Assembly (NCBI RefSeq): GCF_030296015.1
Contig: NZ_AP027368.1
Location: 3,410,001-3,474,000, forward strand
Direction: 5' to 3'
DNA length: 64,000 bases
Source of the DNA: Ferrimonas sp. YFM
Lineage (GTDB): Bacteria; Pseudomonadota; Gammaproteobacteria; Enterobacterales; Shewanellaceae
The notes under the pieces were generated by a model. The model was not told the DNA's origin and searched no databases. It worked only from the letters and a program-made list of their open reading frames with translations. Within the stretch, counting starts at the first letter, position 1; each line of letters begins with the position of its first letter. The position numbers and the translations under genes are program-made. Below are positions 34,196 through 43,654 of the stretch, one piece after another.

Positions 34196-35317
34196 TCAAT
34201 TAAGGCACAGATCCAGCCACACCAGCCGATGATCTGAAGAGGCACCCCGGCCATTGACCAGATAAGCGAGTTCGCTGGCCGGCTCGGGCCAGAACACGCC
34301 GCTGTCGACCACCTCAATGCCCGCGGCAGACGGCAGCAGGTAATCCACCCTGGCCCGCCAGTCGGCGGTGTGGCTGTCGCCATGAGGGTTGCCAGGCGAA
34401 TGCTGAGCGCCGCCCAAACTGGTGGCTGGCTGCCCAGATTCGATCAATGGATGAGCCAGCAGCTGTTCGATGGCCCCAGTCAGGGAGCGCCCCTCAACCG
34501 GCGAGGCGTTGTAGTCGCCGGCGATGACAAAAGCCTCACCCTCTGCCAGCCCGCCGGTAACGCCCCGATCATCCTGCAGATAACCACTGCGTTCAGAGTC
34601 CACATAATCCGCCCACAGCCGAATCTCATCGAAGTTACGGGCGGCATTGCGCCGTTCCGGCCCGTCAAACACTGGTGGTGTCGGGTGAGCCGCCAGCAGG
34701 TGCACTCGCTTACCCCGGATCCGAATGGGCAGGTCCCAATGGCTCTTGGAGGAAAGTCTCAGCCGGCGCCAGGTCTGTTCGTCATAGAAGGGAGACCCAT
34801 CCGGATACATCGGCTCCAGGGCTCCGGGCATCCTGTGCCAGGGGAACAGCCGGAAACTGCGCACCGATTCGGTGTCGATGGGGAAACGGGACAGCACCAA
34901 CATGCCGTACTGCCCCGGATAGTAACCAAAACCCCAGGCATCGCCGCCGGTGCCGGAGGCAGTGCCATCCCCGTCGATATCCAGGGGGCTGGGCTCGCCG
35001 CTGTTCACCGGCGCCGTATGGAAGTGACGGAAGTGGATGGGCCTCTGGCCATTTTGCGACACCGACAGGTAACGGCGCTGAAACGCCAGCGCCCCGCGGC
35101 GGGGATCCTTGATGTAATCGAACTCATTGAGCAGCAGGATGTCGGGCCGCACCCGCTGGATGATCTCGGCAATGTTGCGAATCTGGCGATTGCGACCCGT
35201 GCGCAGCCGCTTCTCCAACGCCTGGGGATCCAAGGCCTCTTCCCGGCGACGGTAGTTGTCCGCCTCCATGCTGACATTGAAGGTCGCCACCCTCAGGGTG
35301 GGGGTCTTAGCGCTCAT
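34196..35317 (-). CDS. Endonuclease/exonuclease/phosphatase (EEP) family protein
   Basis: 373 residues from ATG 35317. EEP fold signatures: LRVATFNVSMEADN at the start, PDILLLNEFDYI (metal-binding Glu), LLAAHPTPP, VIAGDYNASP (Asp-x-Asn) and the terminal SSDHRLVWLDL with catalytic His. A long acidic insert DIDGDGTASGTGGDAWGF is reminiscent of Ca-binding loops. A TTG at 35407 would add a possible signal peptide, so location (cytoplasm or periplasm) is unresolved. Could cleave nucleic acids or phosphoesters. Divergent from ybiT. Confidence 0.82.
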   Translation of the reverse strand: MSAKTPTLRVATFNVSMEADNYRRREEALDPQALEKRLRTGRNRQIRNIAEIIQRVRPDILLLNEFDYIKDPRRGALAFQRRYLSVSQNGQRPIHFRHFHTAPVNSGEPSPLDIDGDGTASGTGGDAWGFGYYPGQYGMLVLSRFPIDTESVRSFRLFPWHRMPGALEPMYPDGSPFYDEQTWRRLRLSSKSHWDLPIRIRGKRVHLLAAHPTPPVFDGPERRNAARNFDEIRLWADYVDSERSGYLQDDRGVTGGLAEGEAFVIAGDYNASPVEGRSLTGAIEQLLAHPLIESGQPATSLGGAQHSPGNPHGDSHTADWRARVDYLLPSAAGIEVVDSGVFWPEPASELAYLVNGRGASSDHRLVWLDLCLN

Positions 35318-35466
35318 AAGGTGTTGCTGGCCTGCCGGGAGAAAACCCAATGGTAACAAAGTGCTGGTAAAACGATACAGCCAGAGAGGTGCAGAAAACT
35401 TGCACAATCCCCATGGGACGGGTAACCTGCGGCGTTTTTTTAATTTTTCACTGGGAAAGCAGCGCC

Positions 35467-37062
35467 TTGATCATCGCCTCCAACATCACCATGCAGTTCG
35501 GGGACAAACCCCTTTTCGAAGACATCAGCGCCAAGTTTGGCGGCGGCAACCGCTTTGGCCTCATCGGCGCCAACGGTGCCGGAAAGTCCACCTTTATGAA
35601 GATCCTCTCCGGCGAGCTGGAGCCGTCCGCCGGCAACGTCAGCCTGGAAGCCAACACCCGCATGGCCAAGCTGGGCCAGGATCAGTGGGCCTTCGAAGAG
35701 TACACGGTGATCGACACGGTGATCATGGGCCACCAGGAGATGTGGAAGGTGAAAGCCGAGCGCGATCGCATCTACAGTCTGCCTGAGATGAGCGAAGAGG
35801 AGGGGATGCTGGTTGCCGACCTTGAGGTGCAATTTGCCGAGATGGACGGTTACAGCGCCGAAGCCCGTGCCGGTGAACTGCTGCTGGGCCTGGGCATTCC
35901 CGAGGACCAGCATTTCGGCCTGATGAGCGCCGTGGCCCCCGGTCTGAAGGTGCGGGTGCTGCTGGCCCAAGTGCTGTTCGCCGATCCCGACATCATGCTG
36001 CTGGACGAGCCCACCAACAACCTGGACATCCACACCATCCACTGGCTGGAAGAGGTGCTCAACGGGCGCAACTGCACCATGATCATCATCTCCCACGACC
36101 GTCACTTCCTGAACTCGGTGTGCACCCACATGGCGGACATCGACTACGGTGAGCTGCGCATGTACCACGGCAACTACGACGAGTACATGACCGCCGCCGA
36201 GCAGGCCCGTGAGCGGATGCTGGCAGACAACGCCAAGAAGAAGGCGCAGATCGCCGAACTGCAGAGCTTCGTCAGCCGCTTCTCTGCCAACGCCTCCAAG
36301 GCGCGCCAGGCCACCTCCCGAGCCAAGCAGATCGACAAGATTCAACTGCAAGAGGTGAAAGCCTCCAGCCGTCAATCTCCCTTCATCCGTTTCGAGCAGG
36401 AGAAGAAGCTGTTCCGTAACGCCCTAGAGGTGGAGAAGCTGTCCCAGGGCTTCGATGACGGCCTGCTGTTCGACAACCTGGAGCTGCGGGTAGAAGTGGG
36501 CGAGCGCATCGCCATCATCGGTGAAAACGGCATCGGCAAGTCCACCCTGCTCAACACCCTGGTGGGCCGCATGGCGCCCAAATCCGGCACCGTGAAGTGG
36601 TCTGAAAACCACAACATCGGCTACTACGCCCAGGAGCACGCCGCCGACTTCGACACCGACCTGAACCTGTTCGACTGGATGGGACAATGGGCCACCGAAG
36701 GCGCCGATGAGCAGACCATCCGCTCCTTCCTCGGCCGGATGCTGTTCTCTCAGAACGAGATCAAGAAATCCACCCGCGTCATCTCAGGGGGTGAACAGGG
36801 GCGGATGCTGTTCGGCAAGCTGATGATGCAAAAGCCCAACATCCTGGTGATGGATGAACCCACCAACCACATGGATATGGAATCCATCGAGGCGCTCAAC
36901 CTGGCCCTGGAGAACTACGCAGGCACCCTGCTGTTCGTCTCCCATGACCGTCAGTTTGTGTCTTCCGTGGCCACCCGCATCATCGAGCTGAAGGCGGACG
37001 GCATCACCGACTTCCACGGCACCTACGATGAGTACCTGCGCAGCCAGGGCGTCGAAGGCTAA
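35467..37062 (+). CDS. ybiT: ABC-F ATPase, YbiT type
   Basis: 531 codons, near the length of E. coli YbiT, and similar throughout. Two ATPase domains: Walker [13 protein letters not shown] and GENGIGKST, Walker [13 protein letters not shown] and [12 protein letters not shown], joined by the linker with [24 protein letters not shown] proteins bind the ribosome; YbiT is not an exporter. The start is placed at TTG 35467 because it lines up exactly with the E. coli N-terminus ([13 protein letters not shown]); upstream in-frame ATGs would add unrelated residues. A GC hairpin follows at 37071-37090. Confidence 0.93.
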   Translation: MIIASNITMQFGDKPLFEDISAKFGGGNRFGLIGANGAGKSTFMKILSGELEPSAGNVSLEANTRMAKLGQDQWAFEEYTVIDTVIMGHQEMWKVKAERDRIYSLPEMSEEEGMLVADLEVQFAEMDGYSAEARAGELLLGLGIPEDQHFGLMSAVAPGLKVRVLLAQVLFADPDIMLLDEPTNNLDIHTIHWLEEVLNGRNCTMIIISHDRHFLNSVCTHMADIDYGELRMYHGNYDEYMTAAEQARERMLADNAKKKAQIAELQSFVSRFSANASKARQATSRAKQIDKIQLQEVKASSRQSPFIRFEQEKKLFRNALEVEKLSQGFDDGLLFDNLELRVEVGERIAIIGENGIGKSTLLNTLVGRMAPKSGTVKWSENHNIGYYAQEHAADFDTDLNLFDWMGQWATEGADEQTIRSFLGRMLFSQNEIKKSTRVISGGEQGRMLFGKLMMQKPNILVMDEPTNHMDMESIEALNLALENYAGTLLFVSHDRQFVSSVATRIIELKADGITDFHGTYDEYLRSQGVEG

Positions 37063-37147
37063 AATCCCTTGCCCGGGGCCAGCCCCGGGCATCCTCCTCC
37101 GCTCGGGTCGAGCACCGACCTCAGATCCGACGAATGGCGTACCCGCA

Positions 37148-37609
37148 CTATTTTATGGTGTAACTCCGCCCCTCCATGCAAGCTTTGAATGCCCGCACAT
37201 ATTGGGCCATCTGCCCCTCTTTCTCTGCCTGTTTATCGGCCTGAGCCTGCTGATTGGCGGCTTCAGTCCTGCGTTTCTTGGCACCGCCTCGCATCACGCC
37301 CACCGCAGCGCCGATGGCCGCACCTTCTCCGGTATCACCCGCAATAGCACCAACAGCGGCTCCAGCAGCAGCCCCGCCCAAAGCCCCCCGGGCCCTTTCA
37401 CCACCCGTTTCCGCCTTGGCCGGAGCCGGCTCACTCGCCAGTTTAACCGGGTTCACGCCGGTGTTGTCGGTCGCCCAAGCCTGGCACTCCATGGTGTCTT
37501 GCTTCTGTTGTTCACCACTCTGGCCAGCCGCCGGATAGATAATGTAATCCTCAGCAAGACCACTGACAGAGGGAAGGGTCAATATCAGAACCATGACGAT
37601 GCGTTTCAT
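37148..37609 (-). CDS. Exported glycine-zipper protein
   Basis: 153 residues from ATG 37609 (GGAG ten bases before). Signal peptide to about SGLA, then a region with one Cys, and a glycine zipper ARGALGGAAAGAAVGAIAG plus GAAIGAAVG at about 84-115, then a charged coil (KKRRTEAANQQAQADKQAEKE). Glycine-zipper proteins associate with membranes, often the outer membrane. Specific role unknown. Monocistronic. Confidence 0.75.
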   Translation of the reverse strand: MKRIVMVLILTLPSVSGLAEDYIIYPAAGQSGEQQKQDTMECQAWATDNTGVNPVKLASEPAPAKAETGGERARGALGGAAAGAAVGAIAGDTGEGAAIGAAVGVMRGGAKKRRTEAANQQAQADKQAEKEGQMAQYVRAFKACMEGRSYTIK

Positions 37610-37880
37610 GATCAGCTCCAAAAATAACCAACGCAATGAACAATGATAGCAAGCCACTAAATCTGTCCTGAACCTCTGTCACATGGGGGTACTAAGGCAT
37701 ATCGGCCCTCGGTCGACACCCTTTCCGCAAGAGGAAAACGCACCAAGTCACAAACTATAGAATTGATTTATTGTGATTTTACACCATGACACACGTCATC
37801 TTTCTTACCCCAAAAGCCGATATCCATATCTGTCAATTGGCAGCGACACTTCCTGGCTGGCGGGCAGGGCAATCCCTCCC

Positions 37881-38762
37881 CTAGTCGACCAATAGTCTTT
37901 TAAGGGCCTGCTTCAGCCAGTTCAGGGCTGGGCCGCTTTCCGCTCCCGGGCGAGTCACCAGGTCCACGGGCATCTGCCAGGTTTGAGTATCAAATTCAGG
38001 CTCAACCACCGACAGTCTGTGGCCTAGCACCGGATCCTGCGTCAGGTGCTGGGGAATGTAACCCCAACCAAAGCCTCGACTGGCCAACTCTGCCACCATA
38101 TAGAAGCTGTTGGTGCCCCAGCTGTTGGACGTAATGGCCGGAAAGCCCCCCGCCTGTTCGCCCCCAGTCCCCCTGACCAGGATTTGGCGATGGGCACTTA
38201 GCCTGTCCAGAGTCAAAGGGCTCTCGCCAGTCAAAGGGTGAGAGGGGGCCACAACAGCGACAAAGGGCAGACTGCCAACATAGCTGGCATCCAGCTCCGT
38301 TGGGTAGGGTATTTGAGAGAACATCAGCCCCAAATGCGCCCTGCCGCTACCAACCATATCAGCCACGTCCGGGCTGGCCACCGTAAGAAATTCCAGTAAA
38401 GTTGAGGGGAAGTGCTCAGAGAAACTAGAGAGCACCGATTCCAAGCCTGGCACCATCAACACCTCGTCCAGGGCAATCACCAGTTGGCTCTCCTCGCCCA
38501 GACTCAAACTCTGGGCACTGCTTTGAAACCTCTGATGATGCAACATCATCACCTGTGCCTGCTCGAACAGTGTCAGTCCCTGGTCCGTCAGCACCGGCGA
38601 GCGGCCGCTGCGATCGAACAGGGTAAGGTTCAGGTCGATCTCCAGGTTGGCGATTCCCTGGCTGACCACAGATTGCGCCTTCCCCAACTTACGCGCGGCA
38701 GCAGAGAAAGAGCCCTGCTCCACCGCGGCCACAAACATGCGTAACTGCTCCAAGGTATACAT
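37881..38762 (-). CDS. LysR-family regulator, divergent from a PACE transporter
   Basis: 293 residues. HTH MFVAAVEQGSFSAAARKLGKAQSVVSQG within residues 9-37, and effector domain with VALDEVLMV-type strands. The divergent arrangement with the PACE efflux gene (84 bp between starts) is the usual setting for PACE regulators, which respond to biocides or polyamines. Ligand not deducible. Confidence 0.88.
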   Translation of the reverse strand: MYTLEQLRMFVAAVEQGSFSAAARKLGKAQSVVSQGIANLEIDLNLTLFDRSGRSPVLTDQGLTLFEQAQVMMLHHQRFQSSAQSLSLGEESQLVIALDEVLMVPGLESVLSSFSEHFPSTLLEFLTVASPDVADMVGSGRAHLGLMFSQIPYPTELDASYVGSLPFVAVVAPSHPLTGESPLTLDRLSAHRQILVRGTGGEQAGGFPAITSNSWGTNSFYMVAELASRGFGWGYIPQHLTQDPVLGHRLSVVEPEFDTQTWQMPVDLVTRPGAESGPALNWLKQALKRLLVD

Positions 38763-38846
38763 ATCTAAAAAACCGATAACTTCTAACTTTCAACTATCAT
38801 AATAAAAAATAGAATGGGCGCCATCACCCAATTTCAGGAGCCCAAT

Positions 38847-39290
38847 ATGTCTACCAAAGAGCGCATCCTCCATACCCTGCTGTTCGAAGCCTTTGCCCTG
38901 GCGATCATTGTCGGTCTGGTGCCGCTGTTCATGCAGGTGGAAACCCACACCATTGCCGGCATCTCCATCGCCCTGTCGCTGATCGCCATGGGATGGAACT
39001 ACGCCTACAACCTGATGTTCGACAAGATGTTCGGTGAGGACCGAAACAGCCGCTCCGCTCTGGTTCGCCTGGGTCATGGGTTCGGATTTGAGCTCGGCCT
39101 GCTGCCCCTGACCCTGCCGGTACTGATGTGGGCACTGTCCAAGAGCCTGTGGGAAGTGCTGCTGCTGGACATCGGCTTTATCCTGTTCTTCCTGGTCTAC
39201 GCCATCGTCTTCAACTGGGGATACGATAAGGCACGAGCCGCCTTGATGACCGGAAACATCAGCTGTGAAACCGCTAAAGAGGCAAGTTAA
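38847..39290 (+). CDS. PACE-family efflux transporter
   Basis: 147 residues from ATG 38847 with AGGAG upstream. Four TM helices in two tandem BTP domains: RILHTLLFEAFALAIIVGL and the second repeat RLGHGFGFELGLLPLTLP, each with the conserved Glu in an F/HxxxFE context. The PACE family (AceI type) exports chlorhexidine, acriflavine and short diamines. Divergent LysR upstream. The intergenic region downstream may contain a structured RNA. Confidence 0.9.
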   Translation: MSTKERILHTLLFEAFALAIIVGLVPLFMQVETHTIAGISIALSLIAMGWNYAYNLMFDKMFGEDRNSRSALVRLGHGFGFELGLLPLTLPVLMWALSKSLWEVLLLDIGFILFFLVYAIVFNWGYDKARAALMTGNISCETAKEAS

Positions 39291-39491
39291 GCGAAATTGA
39301 CCCATCCAACCCCGCAATTCTGTCGCTCCGCGTGAGCGACATCACCCCAACCCCGCGAATGCAAGAACGCGCCTCACAAGAACAGAAACTGACCAATTTT
39401 GGCCATTTTGTTTTGTTACTATCCTGTTGTCGTTGTCTGTTTCCAACGATTATGGGCGTCTGTTTTGGACCAGGAATTTCATGCCTGAGCC

Positions 39492-39650
39492 CATCGAATG
39501 ACTCTCCCAGGGGCGATGGAAGTCAGTGAGCCTGATGCCCCGGCACTTTGCCGACCACCATCCTATGTCGTAGGCCAACTTATCATCCACCGGCCGACTG
39601 CATACACCGGCAATCCCTTGTTGCTTAGCGGCACAGGGGATTTTCTTTTT
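39492..39650 (+). ncRNA. Candidate structured RNA ending in a terminator
   Basis: In the 480-base gap between the PACE gene and the CpcT-like gene. Hairpins in order: CCATCG/CGATGG (39491/39514), GGGGC/GCCCC (39510-39541), CGGCA-ctt-TGCCG (39541-39553), CCTA-tgtcg-TAGG (39562-39574) and AATCCCTTGT (39612-39621) with ACAGGGGATT (39633-39642) followed by TTCTTTTT. The last looks like a rho-independent terminator. It may be an independent RNA or a leader of the gene starting 120 bp later. A partial likeness to cobalamin riboswitch strings was not convincing. Confidence 0.4.
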
Positions 39651-39773
39651 CTAATCGCCGGGTTCTGTGCGCCAAAACTCAAAAAATACATCCAGGGCCT
39701 CTCAAGCTCTCTTAATGTTGTCGCATCTATGCAACAATTCCCTTTCAATCCGAAGCGACTCTGTTGGATGGCT

Positions 39774-40385
39774 ATGAGGCTACTGACTACACTGTTTCTG
39801 CTGTTTCACCTGACTCAACCGGCTCAGGCCATTGACGCCAAAGATCAATTGGCTCAGTGGATGTCAGGCAGTTACAGCAGCGAGACCCAGTCAAAGGAGC
39901 TTCGCAACTACTTCAACCTCAATCTGCATATCGTCCCCATCTGGACGGAGCGCAGCGACGGCCCCTGGTTCTACTCGGAACACGCCTCCTCAAAACGACC
40001 TGAACGCCCCTTCCGTCAACGGGTGCTGCGCCTGGAGACCGCCCCCTCAGGCGTTCTGCTCCACCTGTACGAGTTACCCACGCCCCGGCACTTTGCCGGC
40101 GCCTGGCATTCGAGAGCCCCCCTGAAATCGCTATCCCCAGAGCAGCTACTACCCAAACCCGGCTGCAATGTTGAGCTGAGCTATGACCCCAAGACTCTGG
40201 GATACAAGGGGCGCACCAATTCCGGCACCTGCACCAACCGGATGTATGGCGCCAGCTATGCCCAAACCGACCTGGAGATCTACTCGGACCGCATCATCCG
40301 CTGGACCAAGGGGTACGATGACAAGGGACAACAGCTGTGGGGCGCCGCCCTGGGGGGCTACCGATTCGAAAAGAAGAGTTTCTAG
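39774..40385 (+). CDS. Exported CpcT/CpeT-like (DUF1001) protein
   Basis: 203 residues from ATG 39774; ATG 39768 is equally possible. Signal peptide MRLLTTLFLLFHLTQPAQA. The mature protein shows the CpcT/CpeT beta-barrel pattern: LAQWMSGSYSSETQS, IVPIWTERSDGPWFYSEHAS, FRQRVLRLE and CNVELSYDPKTLGYKGRT. In cyanobacteria these proteins attach bilins to phycobiliproteins; in heterotrophic bacteria, where the target is absent, the function is unknown and the protein is periplasmic. Monocistronic. Confidence 0.8.
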   Translation: MRLLTTLFLLFHLTQPAQAIDAKDQLAQWMSGSYSSETQSKELRNYFNLNLHIVPIWTERSDGPWFYSEHASSKRPERPFRQRVLRLETAPSGVLLHLYELPTPRHFAGAWHSRAPLKSLSPEQLLPKPGCNVELSYDPKTLGYKGRTNSGTCTNRMYGASYAQTDLEIYSDRIIRWTKGYDDKGQQLWGAALGGYRFEKKSF

Positions 40386-40454
40386 GGCGGGTTTATCTTT
40401 TCTGTACAGGTCGGAACTAACGCTTAGACATTAAAAAACCTCATGCCAGATACG

Positions 40455-40482
40455 AAAACACCGCCCAATGGCGGTGTTTTCT
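40455..40482. terminator. Bidirectional terminator
   Basis: AAAACACCGCC and GGCGGTGTTTT pair over a short loop, flanked by A- and T-runs. It separates the CpcT-like gene from the convergent RND pump gene. Confidence 0.9.
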
Positions 40483-40507
40483 TTCGTCAAAGTCAGGGTC
40501 AAGAAAC

Positions 40508-43500
40508 TCAGTCTAAGGCAGGCTCCTTCCCGGATTTCCGGGTCATTATCATGTAGAACAGGGGCGTAAACAGCAGGCCGAACAGGGTCACCCCGATCAT
40601 GCCGTAGAACACCGCCACCCCCATGGCCTGGCGCATCTCGGCGCCTGCACCTGTGGCCAGGGCCAGGGGGATCACCCCGGCGGTGAAGGCGATGGAGGTC
40701 ATCAGGATGGGGCGGAACCTCAGTCGGCACGCTTCCAGAATCGCGTCCAGCCGCCCTACCCCGGCCATCTGCCTCTCACGGGCAAACTCCACCATCAGGA
40801 TGGCGTTCTTCGATGCCAGGGCGACCAGAACGATCAGGGCGATGCGGGTGAAGATGTTGTTGTCCCCTCCCACCAGCCAGACGCCGCCCAGGGCGGAGAG
40901 CAGGGTCATGGGCACAATCAGGATGATCGCCATGGGCAAAGACCAGCTCTCATAGGTGGCCGCCAACACCAGGAACACCAGGATCACCACCAGAGGGAAC
41001 ACATAGAGCATGGTGTTGCCAGCCAGGATCTGCTGGTAGGTCACCTCGGTCCACTCGAAGGTCATCCCGGAAGGCAGGGTTTCTCCCAGTACCCGCTCGA
41101 TGGCATCCCGGGCCTGATCCGAGCTGTAGCCCGGCGCAGGGCTGCCGTTAAGCTCGGCGGTGGGGTAGCCGTTGTAGTGCATCACCCGATCGGGACCCAT
41201 GGTGGGCACCACCCGAATCATCGCCCCAAGAGGCACCATCTCGCCCAGGTTGTTGCGCACCTTGAGATTCAGGATCTGCTCAGGGTCCAGGCGGAACTCC
41301 GCCGCCGCCTGGGCATTCACCTGGTAGGTGCGGCCAAAAGCGTTGAAGTCGTTGATGTAGCGGGAGCCCAGATAGGTCTGCAGGGCACCGAACACCTGCT
41401 GCAGGGGCACGCCCTGAAGCAGCGCCTGCTCGCGGTCGATCTCGATGTTCATCTGCGGCACCTGGATACGGAAACTGGAGAACAGTCCCATCAGTTCAGG
41501 CTGCTGCTGTGCCTTGGCCAGGGTTGCCTGCAGTGTATTGAACAGGGCGTCGAAGCCCAGGCTGCGCCTGTCTTCAATCTGCAATTTAAAACCGCCGGTG
41601 GTGCCCAGCCCCATGATGGGCGGTGGCGGGAAGATCCCCACAAAGGCTTCGTCGATGCCGCTGTAGCGACGGTTGAGCTCGGCGGTGATCGCCGGTCCAG
41701 ACAGACGCGGGTCATTACGGTCGGCAAAGTCATCCAAAGTGGCAAACACGATGCCGGCATTGGTGGCATTGGTAAAGCCGTTCACCGACAGGCCGGGGAA
41801 GGAGATGGTGTGCGCCACGCCAGGCGTCGCCAGGGCGATCTCCTCCATCTCGCGGATCACCTCTTCGGTGCGATCCAGACTGGCCGCATCGGGCAACTGG
41901 GCCACGGCCACCAGGTACTGCTTATCCTGGATGGGCACGAAACCGCCGGGCACCATGGTAAACACCTTGCCGGTCATCCCCACCAGTAGCAGGTAGAGGG
42001 CTCCGCTGATCAGCGACATGCGAATCACCCGTTTCACCACGCCCTGATAGCCGCTGGCCACCTTATCGAACATGCGATTGAAAGGGCCAAACACCGGCTT
42101 GGCCAGCAGGCGGTTCATCACCCGGGTCAGCATGTCTGGCTTGGCGTCGTGAGACTTGAGCAGCAGCGCAGACATGGCCGGTGACAGAGTCAAAGAGCAG
42201 AAGGCCGAGATCAGGGTGGAGATGGTGATGGTCAGGGCAAACTGCTTGTAGAACTGGCCGGACAGACCGGTAATGAAGGCAGTGGGAATAAACACCGCAC
42301 ACAGCACCAGGGTGATGGCGATGATGGGGCCGGTCACCTCGGACATCGCCTTGACGGTGGCGTCCACGGGCGACAGGCCGTTGCCGATGTTGCGCTCCAC
42401 GTTCTCCACCACCACGATGGCGTCATCCACCACGATGCCGATGGCCAGCACCAGGCCGAACAGCGACAGGGTATTGATGGACAGTCCCAGTAGGTACATG
42501 GCGCCAAAGGTCCCCACCAGGGACACCGGCAGGGCCACCAGAGGAATGATGGAAGCCCGCCAGGTCTGCAGGAACAGGATCACTACGATCACCACCAGAG
42601 CCACCGCTTCCAGCAGGGTGTGGATCACCGCATCGATGGAGCTGCGCACAAACTGGGTCGGGTCGTAGAAGATGCCGTAGGTCATCCCCTGGGGAAAGTC
42701 CTGGGATAACTCCGCCATCAGGCTGCGCACCTGATCAGACAGTTCCAAGGCATTGGCACCGGGGCGCTGGTTGATTGGCATGGCCACGGCGGTCTTGCCA
42801 TCGAGCATGGCGCGCAGGGCGTAGCTTTTCTCACCCAGTTCCACCTTGGCCACGTCCTTCAGATAGGTCACCGCACCCTGATCGCCCACTTTGACCACGA
42901 TGTTCTCAAACTCCTCGACGCTGGAGAGGCGTCCCTTGACGTTGAGCAGCACCTGGAACTGGCTCTCCAGCAGGGTTGGCTGAGCACCCAGTGAGCCCGC
43001 AGCCACCTGCCGGTTCTGACTCTGTACTGCTGCCACCACCTCATCCGGAGTCAGGCCGCGGGCGGCCATCTCGTCCGGGTTGAGCCACAGACGCATGGAG
43101 TACTTATCGCCACCATAGAGTTGCACCTGACCCACACCGGGCAGGCGGGCGATCTGGTCCTTGATGTTCATGTCGGCGTAGTTGGCCAGGTAGCTGATCT
43201 CCCGGCTGTTGTCCGGCGAGTAGATGTGCACCACCATGGTCAGGTCCGGAGACGCCTTCTGGGCGACCACTCCGAGACGCTGCACCTCTTCCGGCAATCG
43301 CGGCAGGGCGGCATTCACCCTGTTTTGCACCTGAACCTGGGCCCGGTCTACGTCAGTGCCCAAGGCAAAGGTGACGGTGAGGGTCAGGCGACCGTCGGCG
43401 GTGGCCTGGGAGGACATGTAGAGCATGTTCTCCACCCCGTTGATCTCCTGCTCCAGCGGGGTCGCCACGGTTTCACCAATGGTCTCGGGGTTGGCGCCCG

Positions 43501-43654
43501 GGTAGCTGGCCCCCACCACCACAGTAGGAGGCACCACCTCTGGATACTCACTGATGGGCAGCTGGAACAGGGAGATGCTCCCCACCAGCAGAATGATCAA
43601 TGACAGAACCGTGGCAAAGATGGGTCTGTGAATGAAAAACTTGCTGATGTTCAT
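40508..43654 (-). CDS. RND multidrug efflux pump, HAE1 (MexF-like subgroup)
   Basis: 1048 residues. N-terminal MNISKFFIHRPIFATVLSLI; TM4 relay GIVVDDAIVVVENVERNIG; second-half GALGGVWLVGG and LASKNAILMVEFARERQ. The N-terminal residues and the short C-terminus match the MexF/OqxB-like HAE1 branch. It shares a base with the adaptor gene upstream (43654) and has no own outer-membrane factor; it may recruit a TolC-like protein encoded elsewhere, perhaps the NodT-type factor at 31197-32597. Confidence 0.95.
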   Translation of the reverse strand: MNISKFFIHRPIFATVLSLIILLVGSISLFQLPISEYPEVVPPTVVVGASYPGANPETIGETVATPLEQEINGVENMLYMSSQATADGRLTLTVTFALGTDVDRAQVQVQNRVNAALPRLPEEVQRLGVVAQKASPDLTMVVHIYSPDNSREISYLANYADMNIKDQIARLPGVGQVQLYGGDKYSMRLWLNPDEMAARGLTPDEVVAAVQSQNRQVAAGSLGAQPTLLESQFQVLLNVKGRLSSVEEFENIVVKVGDQGAVTYLKDVAKVELGEKSYALRAMLDGKTAVAMPINQRPGANALELSDQVRSLMAELSQDFPQGMTYGIFYDPTQFVRSSIDAVIHTLLEAVALVVIVVILFLQTWRASIIPLVALPVSLVGTFGAMYLLGLSINTLSLFGLVLAIGIVVDDAIVVVENVERNIGNGLSPVDATVKAMSEVTGPIIAITLVLCAVFIPTAFITGLSGQFYKQFALTITISTLISAFCSLTLSPAMSALLLKSHDAKPDMLTRVMNRLLAKPVFGPFNRMFDKVASGYQGVVKRVIRMSLISGALYLLLVGMTGKVFTMVPGGFVPIQDKQYLVAVAQLPDAASLDRTEEVIREMEEIALATPGVAHTISFPGLSVNGFTNATNAGIVFATLDDFADRNDPRLSGPAITAELNRRYSGIDEAFVGIFPPPPIMGLGTTGGFKLQIEDRRSLGFDALFNTLQATLAKAQQQPELMGLFSSFRIQVPQMNIEIDREQALLQGVPLQQVFGALQTYLGSRYINDFNAFGRTYQVNAQAAAEFRLDPEQILNLKVRNNLGEMVPLGAMIRVVPTMGPDRVMHYNGYPTAELNGSPAPGYSSDQARDAIERVLGETLPSGMTFEWTEVTYQQILAGNTMLYVFPLVVILVFLVLAATYESWSLPMAIILIVPMTLLSALGGVWLVGGDNNIFTRIALIVLVALASKNAILMVEFARERQMAGVGRLDAILEACRLRFRPILMTSIAFTAGVIPLALATGAGAEMRQAMGVAVFYGMIGVTLFGLLFTPLFYMIMTRKSGKEPALD

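Noticed and set aside
34196-35407. Longer TTG-initiated form of the EEP protein
   Set aside because: It would add a signal-like segment, but GGGGA lies too close to the TTG and an ATG with a normal family start exists at 35317; left open in the feature text.
39480-39600. Cobalamin riboswitch
   Set aside because: Only fragments resemble the B12-box region; the order of elements and the P1/P2 sequences do not fit, and the downstream gene is not B12-related.
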